A stretch of 64,000 nucleotides of DNA from Pseudomonadota bacterium (lineage in GTDB: Bacteria; Pseudomonadota; Gammaproteobacteria; Steroidobacterales; Steroidobacteraceae), in NCBI GenBank assembly GCA_021792815.1, contig JAJYTX010000002.1, forward strand, positions 26,493 to 90,492, written 5' to 3'. Under the pieces are notes generated by a model. It did not search any database, was not told the DNA's origin, and saw only the letters and a program-made list of their open reading frames with translations. This document shows positions 26,946 to 36,372 of this stretch, piece after piece. The number at the start of each line of letters is the position of its first letter. Within the stretch, counting starts at the first letter, position 1. A program made the translations under genes and the position numbers.

Positions 26946-28421
26946 TCAGCGTTTGTAACGGATGTAGTCATAGATGTTGAGGTAATCGGCGCCGGGGCGG
27001 TTCCACGAATGGTCGCAGCGCATGGCGTTTTCCATCAGGCCGCGAAACGCCTGCGGACGGTCGTACCAGAGCCGGATGGCGCGCCTCAGCGCCGACTCGA
27101 TCCCCGGGGGGTCGGCCTGATGGAAGACGTAGCCGTTGCGCTCCGGGGAGGGGCTTGCGCTGTAGTCGCAGTCGAAGACGGTGTCGAGCAGCCCCCCGAC
27201 CGCGCGCACGATGGGGATCGTGCCGTACCGCATGGCGATCATCTGCGTGAGGCCGCAGGGCTCGAACAGGCTCGGCATGATCATCATGTCCGCGCCCGCG
27301 TAGATGAGGTGCGCCAGCTCGTCGCTGAAGCCGATCTCCAGGTGGCAGTCCGGATCCTCGTTGAGCTGGCGCTTGAGACTGCAGAATTGGCCGTGGACGC
27401 CGTTCTCCGACCCCGACCCCAGGAGCACGAACTGCGCGCCGTGCTGACGTGAATAGAAGATCGCGTGGCGGATGAGATCGACGCCTTTCTGCGGATCGAG
27501 CCTTCCGACGTACGCGACGATGGGCTTGAAGTCCCTGCGCAGCCAGAACCGCTCCCTGAGCGCTTCCTTGTTCGCATACTTGCGCTCGAGGCAGTGGACG
27601 CCGTAGCGATGCGGGATGCGCCGGTCGACTTCCGGGTTCCATGCGTCGTAGTCGACGCCGTTCAGCACGCCGCCGAATTTTCCCTGGTGCACGGCGAGGC
27701 AGTGGCCGAGCCCGAAGCCCTGGTCGGTGTGCATCGCCTCCCAGGCGTGCCGAGGCGAGACTGTGGTGATGAAGTTCGAATAGAGGAGGGCGCCCTTCAT
27801 CAGGTTGAGCGCACTGGCGTTGGAATCGTCGCGCATCCTGAGCGGATCGAAATAGTACTGCGGCTTTCCCAAGCCCGTCGCCCACAGGACATCCTCCCCC
27901 GCGATCCCCTGGTGGCGGAAATTGTGCACCGTGAAGCACACGCGCTGATCGTGCATGCCGTGGTATTGATAGATCTCATAGAGGAGCACCGGCGCGAGCG
28001 CGGTGTGCCAGTCGTGGCAGTGGATCACATCGGGGCGCTTGCCCGACTGCAGCAGGAACTCGAGCGCCGCCTTGGAGAAGAACGCGAACCGCAAGGTCTC
28101 GTCCGCGAAGCCGTAGTAGGCGCCGCGGTTGAAAAACCGATCGCGCGCATGCGGCTCGATGAAGAAGCACTTGCGTCCGTGCACGAAGCCGAACCAGACC
28201 GAGCAGCCAATCGCCCCGCCGTACCAGGGGACCCGGAGGTCCTCGTGCACGAGGTGAAGTCCCCAGATGTGCTCGTAGCGCATGCAGTCATATTTCGGCA
28301 GAACGATTTCCACCGCGTGCCCGCGCAGCTCCAACTCCCGGCTGAGGCCGGAAACGACATCACCCAGGCCTCCGGCCTGTGCCGCCGGCGAGCACTCCGA
28401 GGCCACCATCACGATGTACAT
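26946..28421 (-). CDS. glgA: Glycogen synthase, cyanobacterial GlgA2-like
   Basis: The 491-residue GT5 protein makes alpha-1,4-glucan from ADP-glucose. The N-terminus M-Y-I-V-M-V-A-S-E-C-S-P and the run L-P-K-Y-D-C-M-R-Y resemble, from memory, the GlgA2 type of cyanobacteria more than enteric GlgA. The GT-B C-terminal half shows F-E-P-C-G-L-T-Q-M-I-A-M-R-Y-G-T, the usual E-x7-E-like region. The glycine loop reads A-Q-A-G-G-L-G-D-V-V, with Gln where Lys is normal in K-x-G-G-L. The start at 28421 follows family practice; an ATG at 28478 has a better ribosome site (AGGAG) and would add 19 residues. Confidence 0.88.
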   Translation of the reverse strand: MYIVMVASECSPAAQAGGLGDVVSGLSRELELRGHAVEIVLPKYDCMRYEHIWGLHLVHEDLRVPWYGGAIGCSVWFGFVHGRKCFFIEPHARDRFFNRGAYYGFADETLRFAFFSKAALEFLLQSGKRPDVIHCHDWHTALAPVLLYEIYQYHGMHDQRVCFTVHNFRHQGIAGEDVLWATGLGKPQYYFDPLRMRDDSNASALNLMKGALLYSNFITTVSPRHAWEAMHTDQGFGLGHCLAVHQGKFGGVLNGVDYDAWNPEVDRRIPHRYGVHCLERKYANKEALRERFWLRRDFKPIVAYVGRLDPQKGVDLIRHAIFYSRQHGAQFVLLGSGSENGVHGQFCSLKRQLNEDPDCHLEIGFSDELAHLIYAGADMMIMPSLFEPCGLTQMIAMRYGTIPIVRAVGGLLDTVFDCDYSASPSPERNGYVFHQADPPGIESALRRAIRLWYDRPQAFRGLMENAMRCDHSWNRPGADYLNIYDYIRYKR

Positions 28422-28639
28422 AGGCGAAGCGTATCCGCATAAGATGACCGTTCCGCTGATGCTCGGGCCTGAACTCATCCCCGCGCTCCTGCCGCGACCG
28501 GCCGGAGCGCCAGCCGGGCATTCGGATGCAGCTCCAGGGCGGTTGAGGCCCGGCAGCGTAGTCAGGCGCCCGCCGCGCCGGCCATACGGGAAAACCACGC
28601 GCAGCGCTCCTCCTTCGAGCGCCGCGGACGGGGTTCAGC

Positions 28640-30181
28640 TCAGGTGCCGGCGCTCAAGGTGGTGAGCAATGTCAGCATCTCTTCGGCCCTCAACGGCTTG
28701 CTCGCGACGCACAGGTCCGGATCACGAGGCAGGTCGCGGATCACCCTGGAGGTGTCGGCGGTGACGAGCACCGCTTTCAGCGACCGGCCGAGCGTCTCGC
28801 GCAGCGCCGTGATCACCTGCGTGCCGGTGAGGCCGTCCGACAGATGGTAGTCGGTCACCAGGATGTCCACGCCTGCCGCGGCGACTTCGAGCGCTTCCTC
28901 GAGTGTGGCGACGGCCATTACCCGGTAGCCCTCCACGCTCAACAGCATCCGAGTGGCGTCCCGTACCCAGGCATCGTCCTCGACCAGGAGCACGCGTTGC
29001 ACGCGCCGGGCGCCGGTGGCGGCGGCGGCATCGGGTACGGCCGCCGGGCGCGGCGGCGCCTCCCGGCCGGTGGCCGCCGGCAGCAGCAGCGAGAACGAGG
29101 AGCCTTCACCGGGCTGCGAGCGCACCTCCAGGCGCAGGCCGAGCAGCTCGACGATCCGCTTGACGATCGAGAGCCCGAGGCCGTATCCGTCGCGCGCCCG
29201 GTTGGTGGCGACGCCAACCTGGTAGAACTCGTCGTAGATGCAGGAGAGCTGGCTTGCGGGGATGCCGATCCCGGTATCGAGCACCTCCAGGCGCAGAAGC
29301 GAGCCCGGCATCAGCATGCAATTGAGCGCCACCTTCCCGCGGCACGTGTATTTGATCGCGTTCGAGACGAGGTTGCGCAGCACCTGCTCGATGAGCGAGG
29401 GGTCGCTGTGCGCGCGCACCGTCGATTCGGCGATCTCCAGCTTCAGGTGCTTGTCCGCGGCAATGCCGGCGAATTCCCGCCGGAGCTCCTCGAAGATCAC
29501 CGCCACCGGAAAGTCCACGGGGTCGGGCTTCACCGCGCCGGACTCGAGTTTGCTGATGTCGAGCAGCGCATTGATGAGCCGCGACATCGCCCCGATCGCC
29601 TGTTCCTGCTGTGTGAGGATCTGTGCGACATCGGCGTCCGCCACGACCCGCCGCAGTGTCCCGTTCAGCAGGGCGAGGGTCTGCAGCGGCTGACGCAGGT
29701 CGTGGCTCGCCGTGGCGAGGAAGCGGTTCTTGGCCTGGCTCGCGCGCTGCGCGGACTCGCGCGCCTGCTCCGCAGCGGTGCGCGCCGCGATGAGTTCGCG
29801 CTCGATGCGCTTTCGGCCGCTCGCGTCGCGGATGGCCGCCGCGACGAGCAGGCCGTCGGGACCCTCGATGGGGCTCAAGCTGACCTCGAGCGCAATCTCG
29901 GCGCCATCGCGCCGCAGGCCGGCGAGCTCCAGCCCCTGGCCCATGGGCCGCACGTGCGGCCGGCGCAGATACTCCTCGCGGTGCGCCGCGTGCCGCTCCC
30001 GGAACGGCTCGGGCATCAGGCTGTCGACATTGCAGCCGATGAGTTCGGCCCGATCGCATCCGAAGAGGCTCCCGGCCCGAAGGTTGGCGAAAAGGATCGT
30101 GCCGGCGGCATTCGTGATGATCATCGCATCCGGGATATCCTCGAGCGCGAGGCGCGCGAGATCAGGAGGGGGCGTGAGCAT
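28640..30181 (-). CDS. PAS-domain hybrid histidine kinase
   Basis: The 513-residue soluble protein has a PAS domain (residues 10-130), HisKA with T-A-S-H-D-L-R-Q-P-L-Q, HATPase with N-A-I-K-Y-T and G-Y-G-L-G-L-S-I-V, and a receiver with L-V-E-D-D-A and acceptor D in L-V-T-D-Y-H-L. The kinase and receiver closely match those of the CHASE3 kinase at 14285-16453, but no membrane segments are present. The start at 30181 follows AGGGAG. It is divergent from the LuxR-type regulator 266 bases away, its likely partner, and lies upstream of glgA on the same strand. Confidence 0.87.
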   Translation of the reverse strand: MLTPPPDLARLALEDIPDAMIITNAAGTILFANLRAGSLFGCDRAELIGCNVDSLMPEPFRERHAAHREEYLRRPHVRPMGQGLELAGLRRDGAEIALEVSLSPIEGPDGLLVAAAIRDASGRKRIERELIAARTAAEQARESAQRASQAKNRFLATASHDLRQPLQTLALLNGTLRRVVADADVAQILTQQEQAIGAMSRLINALLDISKLESGAVKPDPVDFPVAVIFEELRREFAGIAADKHLKLEIAESTVRAHSDPSLIEQVLRNLVSNAIKYTCRGKVALNCMLMPGSLLRLEVLDTGIGIPASQLSCIYDEFYQVGVATNRARDGYGLGLSIVKRIVELLGLRLEVRSQPGEGSSFSLLLPAATGREAPPRPAAVPDAAAATGARRVQRVLLVEDDAWVRDATRMLLSVEGYRVMAVATLEEALEVAAAGVDILVTDYHLSDGLTGTQVITALRETLGRSLKAVLVTADTSRVIRDLPRDPDLCVASKPLRAEEMLTLLTTLSAGT

Positions 30182-30447
30182 GGTCCATGCATCTCCCTGG
30201 TGTTGCCGCCGTATCGATTCGATGAGGCGTTCTCGGGGTGGACCGAGACGGTGCACATAATCCGGTGCTCGCGTGCGGTTCGGCAATCGGATGCGCCACT
30301 AGCGAGGAATGGCGGAATCCACCAGCCCAAGGCGGCATCGGCAGCGCCCGATTCGCCCCGGCGCCCCGGCCAAGGGAGCGGGCGGAGGTTTCCTTCGCAA
30401 GATGGGATGGTTACCATGCTGCGGGGGACAGGAGACTGGGGATTGCC

Positions 30448-31125
30448 ATGATGTGCGTGGGTCGAAGCCCATCCCGGTTCAAGCGGATACGCATTGCGGT
30501 CGTGGACGATCACCCGCTCGTGCGCGAGGGCCTGGCGGCGCGCATCTCGACCCAGCCGGACTGGGAGGTTTGTTGTGGCGCCGCGGATCCCGAGGAGGCT
30601 CTGGCGCTCATCCGCGCGGGCGGGCCGGACCTTGCGATCGTCGATCTGGCGCTCAAACACGGCAGCGGGCTCGATCTGATCAAGCAGCTCGCCGCCAACA
30701 CCCCCGCGCCGAAGATCCTGGTGGTGAGCGCCTACGAGGAGGAGCTGTTCGCCGAGCGCGTGCTCAGGGCCGGCGCCCAGGGCTATCTCAACAAGCAGGA
30801 GCTGCACGGCTCGGTGATCGAGGCGATCCGCACGGTGCTGCGCGGGGGGGTCTATCTCAGCGCCGCCATGACCGAGAGGATCGCCAAGCAGGTGATCTCG
30901 GGCCAGGGCGCCCCGCGCGGTCTCGATGCGCTCAGCAACCGGGAGATGCAGGTGTTCGAGCTCATCGGCCATGGACAGGGCACGCGCGAGATCGCCGAGC
31001 AGCTGCGCCTGAGCGTGCACACGATCGAGTCGCATCGCGAGAACATCCGCATGAAGCTCGGCCTGCGCAACGGCACGGAGCTGCTGCGCCGGGCGGTGTC
31101 GTGGGCGCTCGGGGGCGGGGATTGA
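30448..31125 (+). CDS. LuxR/NarL-type response regulator
   Basis: The 225-residue protein has an N-terminal receiver (V-V-D-D-H-P, acceptor D in A-I-V-D-L-A-L, and K in Y-L-N-K-Q-E) and a C-terminal LuxR helix-turn-helix (L-S-N-R-E-M-Q-V-F-E-L-I-G and T-R-E-I-A-E-Q-L). ATG 30448 was taken as start; upstream in-frame residues are not receiver-like. The gene converges with a CheR-PAS-HisKA_3 kinase that ends 6 bases away. HisKA_3 kinases typically pair with NarL-type regulators, so that kinase is the best partner. Confidence 0.9.
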   Translation: MMCVGRSPSRFKRIRIAVVDDHPLVREGLAARISTQPDWEVCCGAADPEEALALIRAGGPDLAIVDLALKHGSGLDLIKQLAANTPAPKILVVSAYEEELFAERVLRAGAQGYLNKQELHGSVIEAIRTVLRGGVYLSAAMTERIAKQVISGQGAPRGLDALSNREMQVFELIGHGQGTREIAEQLRLSVHTIESHRENIRMKLGLRNGTELLRRAVSWALGGGD

Positions 31126-31131
31126 CCTGAC

Positions 31132-32949
31132 CTACTGTCCGGGCGTGTCCGGTTGCGCCGGCAGGATGCAGGCGATCCTCGTGCCGCCGCCGGGCTGGGA
31201 TTCGGCGATGAACCGGCCTCCGATGAGCGAGCAGCGGTGCTCCATCAGCCGCAGGCCCACCCCCGCGCCCTGTTGGATCCGCCCGGGAGACGGCAGGCCG
31301 ATGCCGTTGTCGCTCACCTCCAGCATCACCCCACCCTCGGGCGCAGCGAGCCGGATCGTGATGCGATCGGCGTTGGAATGGCGGGCGGCGTTGCGCACCG
31401 CCTCCTGCGCGATGCGGTACAGGTGGGTGGCAACGTCGGCATCCGGTATGCGCACCCGTGAGGGCTCGAACAGGCAGGCGAGGGCGAACGTCTCGCGGGT
31501 GCTGCGCGCCAGCTCGGCGAGCGCGGGCGCGAGGCTCTGCGCATCGACGGGGAGGGGCACCAGGCCGCGCGCGAGGGCGTGCAGGCGCTCGTTCGCCGCC
31601 GCGATGCCCTGCGCCAGGCGCTGCGCGAGATCCCGGGACGCCTCCGCGCGCGAGGGCAGGATGTCGCAGAGCGTCTGGGCGAGCAGTCCGAGTCCGGCGA
31701 GTTCCTGCTGGATGCCATCGTGCAGCTCCTGGCCGATGCGCTGCTGCTCGACGGCGGCCACGCTCGCGACCTCCTGCTGCAGCGATTTGATCTGCGTGAT
31801 GTCGATCCAGGCGATCACCGCGCCGATGGCGCGGCCGCCGGCGACATAGGGCCGGATTCGCCGCAGATACCAGCGGCGCTCCCCCGCGGGCAGATCCCTC
31901 TCGGCGGGCCTCGCGGTGTCGATGGCGCGGCGCACCTCCTGCTCGAGCACGGAGTCGATGAGCGTCGAGGCGATCTGCTTGAGCGGCAGTCCCACATCGC
32001 TGCCGCCCAATCCAAGAAGCCGTGCGGCGCTCGCCGTGAAGCGCCGGACCCGCAGATCGCGGTCCAGGAAGAGCACGACGATGTCGGTTGCATCGATCAG
32101 GTTGGACAGATCGTCCGTGGCGGCATTGAGCGAGCGCACCCGGTGCTCGAGCTCCACGTTGAGAACGGCCAGCTCCTCATTGAGGGATTTGAGCCGGCTG
32201 TTCGAGTCGTGCAGCTCCTCCTTCCCCCCCTCGATCTCGGCGCCCATCGAGGCGATCTTGCGGTTGGCGCTGCGCAGCTGTTCCTCGAGCCGCGCCAGAC
32301 GCCGATGCGGCAGGCTCGATCCGCCCTCCACGCCGTGGAGCTCGAGAGGCTCTTCCCGGTGGCGCGCGCGATAGATCGGCCAGTCGACGGAGGCGGACTC
32401 GAAGAGTGACTCGAGCGGCCCGGCGGGCAGAGGCTTCGCGAGCAGAAGCCAGCCGCCCTCCTTCAAGGCGAAGTGGAACCGTTGCGCGAGCCGGCTCATC
32501 GCCCCGGGCGTAAGCTTCGGCGGCAGGTCGCGGCAGCACAGGAGGTCAAGACCGGTGAAGATCGGCGGATCGCGCAACACATCGTGTTGGCCGAACAGCA
32601 CCCGCTCGCGCAACGGAGCGCAGATCCGGTAGTCGAGCGATTCGGTCCTCTCGAGGAAGCGCGCGACGCGCCGAGCCGAGAGCTCACCCGCGATGCGCTG
32701 CGGGTAGACGCCCCGGCGTGCGCGCGCGAGGGCCGCTTCGTCCGGATCGGTCGCAAAAAGCCGGATATGCGGCTGCAGATACGCCGCCTCGAAGCGCTCC
32801 CATAATGCGATCGCAAGCGAATAGGCCTCCTCGCCCGTCGAGCACGAGGGTACCCACGCCCGCAAAGGCGATGCGGCGCTCGTCGCGGGCAGATCCGGCG
32901 AGAGGAGCGCGGCCAACGTCTCCAGGGCTTGCGGCTGGCGAAAGAACAT
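31132..32949 (-). CDS. CheR-like/PAS/HisKA_3 histidine kinase fusion
   Basis: The 605-residue soluble protein has an N-terminal CheR SAM-binding fold (F-F-R-Q-P-Q-A-L-E, V-P-S-C-S-T-G-E-E-A-Y-S-L-A) without the helical N-terminal CheR domain. A coiled coil (about residues 210-300, L-E-E-Q-L-R-S-A-N-R-K), a PAS domain, HisKA_3 with acceptor H in R-I-G-Q-E-L-H-D-G-I-Q-Q-E-L, and a HATPase (D-N-G-I-G-L) follow. The start at 32949 is 15 bases past the stop of the CheB-CheR gene, so they are co-transcribed. Such an arrangement may couple methylation chemistry or a CheR-like sensor to a NarL regulator. Whether the CheR part is active is unknown. Confidence 0.82.
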   Translation of the reverse strand: MFFRQPQALETLAALLSPDLPATSAASPLRAWVPSCSTGEEAYSLAIALWERFEAAYLQPHIRLFATDPDEAALARARRGVYPQRIAGELSARRVARFLERTESLDYRICAPLRERVLFGQHDVLRDPPIFTGLDLLCCRDLPPKLTPGAMSRLAQRFHFALKEGGWLLLAKPLPAGPLESLFESASVDWPIYRARHREEPLELHGVEGGSSLPHRRLARLEEQLRSANRKIASMGAEIEGGKEELHDSNSRLKSLNEELAVLNVELEHRVRSLNAATDDLSNLIDATDIVVLFLDRDLRVRRFTASAARLLGLGGSDVGLPLKQIASTLIDSVLEQEVRRAIDTARPAERDLPAGERRWYLRRIRPYVAGGRAIGAVIAWIDITQIKSLQQEVASVAAVEQQRIGQELHDGIQQELAGLGLLAQTLCDILPSRAEASRDLAQRLAQGIAAANERLHALARGLVPLPVDAQSLAPALAELARSTRETFALACLFEPSRVRIPDADVATHLYRIAQEAVRNAARHSNADRITIRLAAPEGGVMLEVSDNGIGLPSPGRIQQGAGVGLRLMEHRCSLIGGRFIAESQPGGGTRIACILPAQPDTPGQ

Positions 32950-32963
32950 GAGCGACCCAACGG

Positions 32964-35900
32964 TCAAGGTCCGGCATCGCCGTGCGGCCCGGCAAGCGGC
33001 TGAGACTCCCTCGGTGTCCCGGTCTGTGCGAGTCGGTCCCGGTCGGCTCGATTGTCGATCAGGTCCGCCGCCCACTGGCCGAGCAGGTCGCCGAGCTGCC
33101 TGTCCCGCTCCGAGAACGGGTGCGGCTCGCGGAAGTGCACGGACAGCACCCCGAGCAATGCTCCGCTGCGGGAGATGAGCGGAGTCGACTGCACCGCCCG
33201 GTAGCCGGCGCGATTCGCGGCCTCGCGATCCGGAGCGGATCCGGCATCGACTGTGACGTCCGGGATTTGTGCGGTCGCGCGGGTGCGCAGCGCGCGGCCC
33301 CAGCTGGTGGCGTCCTCGGCGCCTAGCGAGCGCAGCTGCACGGGAAAATCCGATCGGAAGCCGTGCTGCGCCACGATCTGCAGCCGCCTGGAGCCGCTCT
33401 CGAGCAGCTGCACGTTGCCGAAATCGGCATGGTGCAGCTCGATGGCGCTGGCGAGGACTTGATCGAGCGCCTCCGGGGTATTGGCCGCGGCGGCGGCGGC
33501 GATGGTCATGCGGTGAAGGCTGCGCAGTGTCTCGAGCTCGGCGGCCTCGCGCAGCTCGCTGGCGCGCAGGACTGACTCGGCGGTCTTGATCGCGGTCACA
33601 TCGACGAGAGTGATCACCACCCCATCGACGTCACGCCCGCCCGCGAGCCGGTAGGGGCTCAGGCGGGCCACGAAGGTTTTCCCGTCGCGGCTGCGGACCT
33701 CGCGCTCGATCGGCACGGGGTTGGCGAGGACCCGGCGGGCATCCTGCTCGAGCGAGTCGTACTCGAGCGAGTGGGTGAGGTCGCCGATGGGGCGCTCGTA
33801 GTCGCGCACCTTGACATTGAAGATCTCGCCGAGTTTCGGCGTGAAGCGCTTGATGCGCAGCTCCTGGTCGAGGAACAGCGTCGCTACGTCCGTGGCGGCC
33901 ATGAGGTTCTCGAGATCGTTGTGCGCGCGCGAGACCTCATCGAGTTTCAGGTTCAGCTCATTGTTGACCGTCTGCAGCTCCTCGTTGACGCTCTGCAGCT
34001 CCTCCTTGCTGGTCTCGAGCTCCTCGGTGGTGGAGCGGTATTCCTCGTTGAGGCTCTGCAGCTCCTCGTTGGCCGCCCGCAGGTCCTCGTTGATGGACAA
34101 ATGCTCATCGCGCATGCTCTCGATGCGCTGCTCGGCCTGACGCAGCTTCTCGCGCAGCTCGCGCACCCGCTCGCTGCTCGGCTCCAGCGGTGTCGGGGCG
34201 GCATCGCTCGGCGCCAGGCCGCCGTCGAGGAAGGTGACGAGCAACTGCTCGCGCAAGTCCTTGCCCGCGGGCCGCTGCTGCACGAGCATGGCGACTTGAT
34301 GCGGCCAGCCGTCGAAGTCCACGGGCACGAAGGCCGAGAGCTGCGGCTCGGGACCCTCCATCGCTCGGTTGATGAGACTGTGCAGATCATCGCGCAGCTC
34401 CGGCCTCACGAGGTCGGTGACGCGGCGCGCCGGCGGCCCGCCGCTTTGCTGAAAGAATCGCGAGACGGTCGGGGACAGGTGCACGACATTGCCGCGGTCA
34501 TCGATGAGCACACTGGGCGGGGCGATCTGCTCGAGGGTGGCGAGGTGCATCTCCACGCCCGTCGCGCGCCCCGGCGGGAGGGCTTCGCGGCCGTATCGGA
34601 CGGCGCGGTGGGGCGGTGCCGAGAGCAGCTCCGGCAGCACCACCCGCGCACCGGCCCTCGAGCGGGCGAGAAAGATGCGGTGGCGGCCGTCCACCGGCTG
34701 AAACAGATCCTCGTCGGCCGTCTCCGAGGCGCCGATGAACAGATGCCCCTCCTCGCGCAGTGCATAACGGAACACGCCCATCACCTGCTGTTGCAGGTCG
34801 TGGTCGAGATAGATGAGCAGGTTCCGGCAGCAGATCAGGTGCAGGCGCGAGAACGGCGGGTCGCGCAGCAGATCGTGAGCGGCGAACACGATGCGGTCGC
34901 GGATGTCGCTCACTACCCGATGATGCTCATCTTCGCGGCGGAAGAACCTCTCGAGTCTCGCCTCCGAGACGTCCGCGGTGATCGACTGGGGGTAGATCCC
35001 CTCGCGCGCGACCGCGAGCGCCTTCTCATCGACGTCGGTGGCGAACACGAGCAGCTGGCTGGCGGCGCTCTTGTGCCGCTCGGTTTCCTCCTGGAACAAC
35101 ATCGCGACGGTATAGGCCTCTTCGCCGCTGGCGCAGCCCGCCACCCACACGCGGATCTGCTCGTCGGGATCGGTCCGTCCGATCAGAGGGCCGATGACCT
35201 GCTCCTTGAGCGCCGCCCAGGACTCGGGGTCGCGGAAGAAGCTCGTCACCGAGATGAGGAAATCGTCGAACAGCGCCTCCACCTCGGTGAGATGCGTGCG
35301 CAGGTAGGCGAGGTAGTCGCTGATCGAGAGCTGGCCGGAGAGCTGCATGCGGCGCGAGAGGCGCCGCAGCACGGTGCTGCGCTTGTACTTCGAGAAGTCG
35401 TGCCCGGTGCGCTTTCTCAGCAGCTCGAAGATCTCCCGCAGCGCCTTCTCTTCCGTGTCGGCGATCGGCGCGGGCTCCGTGTGGACATCGAGCAGAGGCA
35501 GCAGCGGTGGAGGGTTGTGGGCCAGCTCCGCCAGGCGCTGGGCGAGCTCACGCACCGGCAGGACCACGTCGGCCACTCCTGTGGCGATCACGGCACGCGG
35601 CATCTCCGCGTACGCCGCATCGCTCGGCTCCTGTACCAGGACCAGCCCGCCCCGTCCCTTGACCGCCTTGGCCCCGACCGCCCCGTCCGAGCCGGTTCCG
35701 GAGAACACCACGGCGAAACCGTCACCGCGCGCCTCGGCGAGTGAGCGGAACAGCAGGTCGATGGCCATGCGATGGCCGCGCGGCTGCTCGAAGGGCTCTG
35801 CGGCCACGGAGGTGTCGGTGATGATGAGCTTGCGGTCCGGCCCGATGACATAGACGTGATCGGCCAGCAGCGGCTCGGCCTCATCGCCGACCTGCACCAC

Positions 35901-36104
35901 CGGCATGCGCGTGCGCCGCGCGAGGATCGCCGGCAGCTCGCTCTTGTGATCCGGGGCGAGGTGGACGACGACCACGTAGGCGAGGCCCAGATCGGTGGGC
36001 AGCGCGCCGAAGAACTCGGTCAGCGCCTCGATGCCGCCCGCCGAGGCGCCGATTCCACAGACGGGAACGGCAGCCGCGGTCGCTCCAGGGTTGTCGGTGC
36101 TCAC
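32964..36104 (-). CDS. CheB-CheR-PAS-GAF chemotaxis-like fusion protein
   Basis: The 1046-residue protein begins with a CheB methylesterase domain (residues 10-190) bearing the catalytic Ser in G-A-S-A-G-G, His in V-V-H-L-A-P-D-H and Asp in G-T-G-S-D-G-A-V-G. A CheR methyltransferase follows (about 215-490; V-A-G-C-A-S-G-E-E-A-Y-T), then a long coiled coil (about 640-730), a PAS domain (about 745-865) and a GAF domain (about 880-1030). No MCP or other chemotaxis gene is in the window, so it more likely modulates the adjacent kinase. It is the upstream partner of the CheR-HisKA_3 kinase, ending 15 bases before its start. Confidence 0.92.
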   Translation of the reverse strand: MSTDNPGATAAAVPVCGIGASAGGIEALTEFFGALPTDLGLAYVVVVHLAPDHKSELPAILARRTRMPVVQVGDEAEPLLADHVYVIGPDRKLIITDTSVAAEPFEQPRGHRMAIDLLFRSLAEARGDGFAVVFSGTGSDGAVGAKAVKGRGGLVLVQEPSDAAYAEMPRAVIATGVADVVLPVRELAQRLAELAHNPPPLLPLLDVHTEPAPIADTEEKALREIFELLRKRTGHDFSKYKRSTVLRRLSRRMQLSGQLSISDYLAYLRTHLTEVEALFDDFLISVTSFFRDPESWAALKEQVIGPLIGRTDPDEQIRVWVAGCASGEEAYTVAMLFQEETERHKSAASQLLVFATDVDEKALAVAREGIYPQSITADVSEARLERFFRREDEHHRVVSDIRDRIVFAAHDLLRDPPFSRLHLICCRNLLIYLDHDLQQQVMGVFRYALREEGHLFIGASETADEDLFQPVDGRHRIFLARSRAGARVVLPELLSAPPHRAVRYGREALPPGRATGVEMHLATLEQIAPPSVLIDDRGNVVHLSPTVSRFFQQSGGPPARRVTDLVRPELRDDLHSLINRAMEGPEPQLSAFVPVDFDGWPHQVAMLVQQRPAGKDLREQLLVTFLDGGLAPSDAAPTPLEPSSERVRELREKLRQAEQRIESMRDEHLSINEDLRAANEELQSLNEEYRSTTEELETSKEELQSVNEELQTVNNELNLKLDEVSRAHNDLENLMAATDVATLFLDQELRIKRFTPKLGEIFNVKVRDYERPIGDLTHSLEYDSLEQDARRVLANPVPIEREVRSRDGKTFVARLSPYRLAGGRDVDGVVITLVDVTAIKTAESVLRASELREAAELETLRSLHRMTIAAAAAANTPEALDQVLASAIELHHADFGNVQLLESGSRRLQIVAQHGFRSDFPVQLRSLGAEDATSWGRALRTRATAQIPDVTVDAGSAPDREAANRAGYRAVQSTPLISRSGALLGVLSVHFREPHPFSERDRQLGDLLGQWAADLIDNRADRDRLAQTGTPRESQPLAGPHGDAGP

Positions 36105-36372
36105 GGGAGACTCCCTTGCCGGTCCGTCCGGCCGGCTCTTCGTTCTACATGCATTGTAGTCTCATTCCAGTATCCTCATCCCCCCCCACAAGAGCGCAAC
36201 CGTGCGGGAATCCCCGCGAATAAGGGGATCGGGGCCCACCACTGCAATCGGTATTCATGCGGATGCGCGTGGCGCGGTCCCACGCGGCACGGCTGCGTAC
36301 TTTCCGTCATTACCAGATCGGCGGCGCTGTTGCATGGTGAGAATGCATCGAGAGGATTCATCGGAGCCAGGC

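Noticed and set aside
33771..35744. Open 657-codon plus frame opposite the CheB-CheR gene
   Set aside because: Leu/Arg/Glu-rich shadow of a coiled-coil gene.
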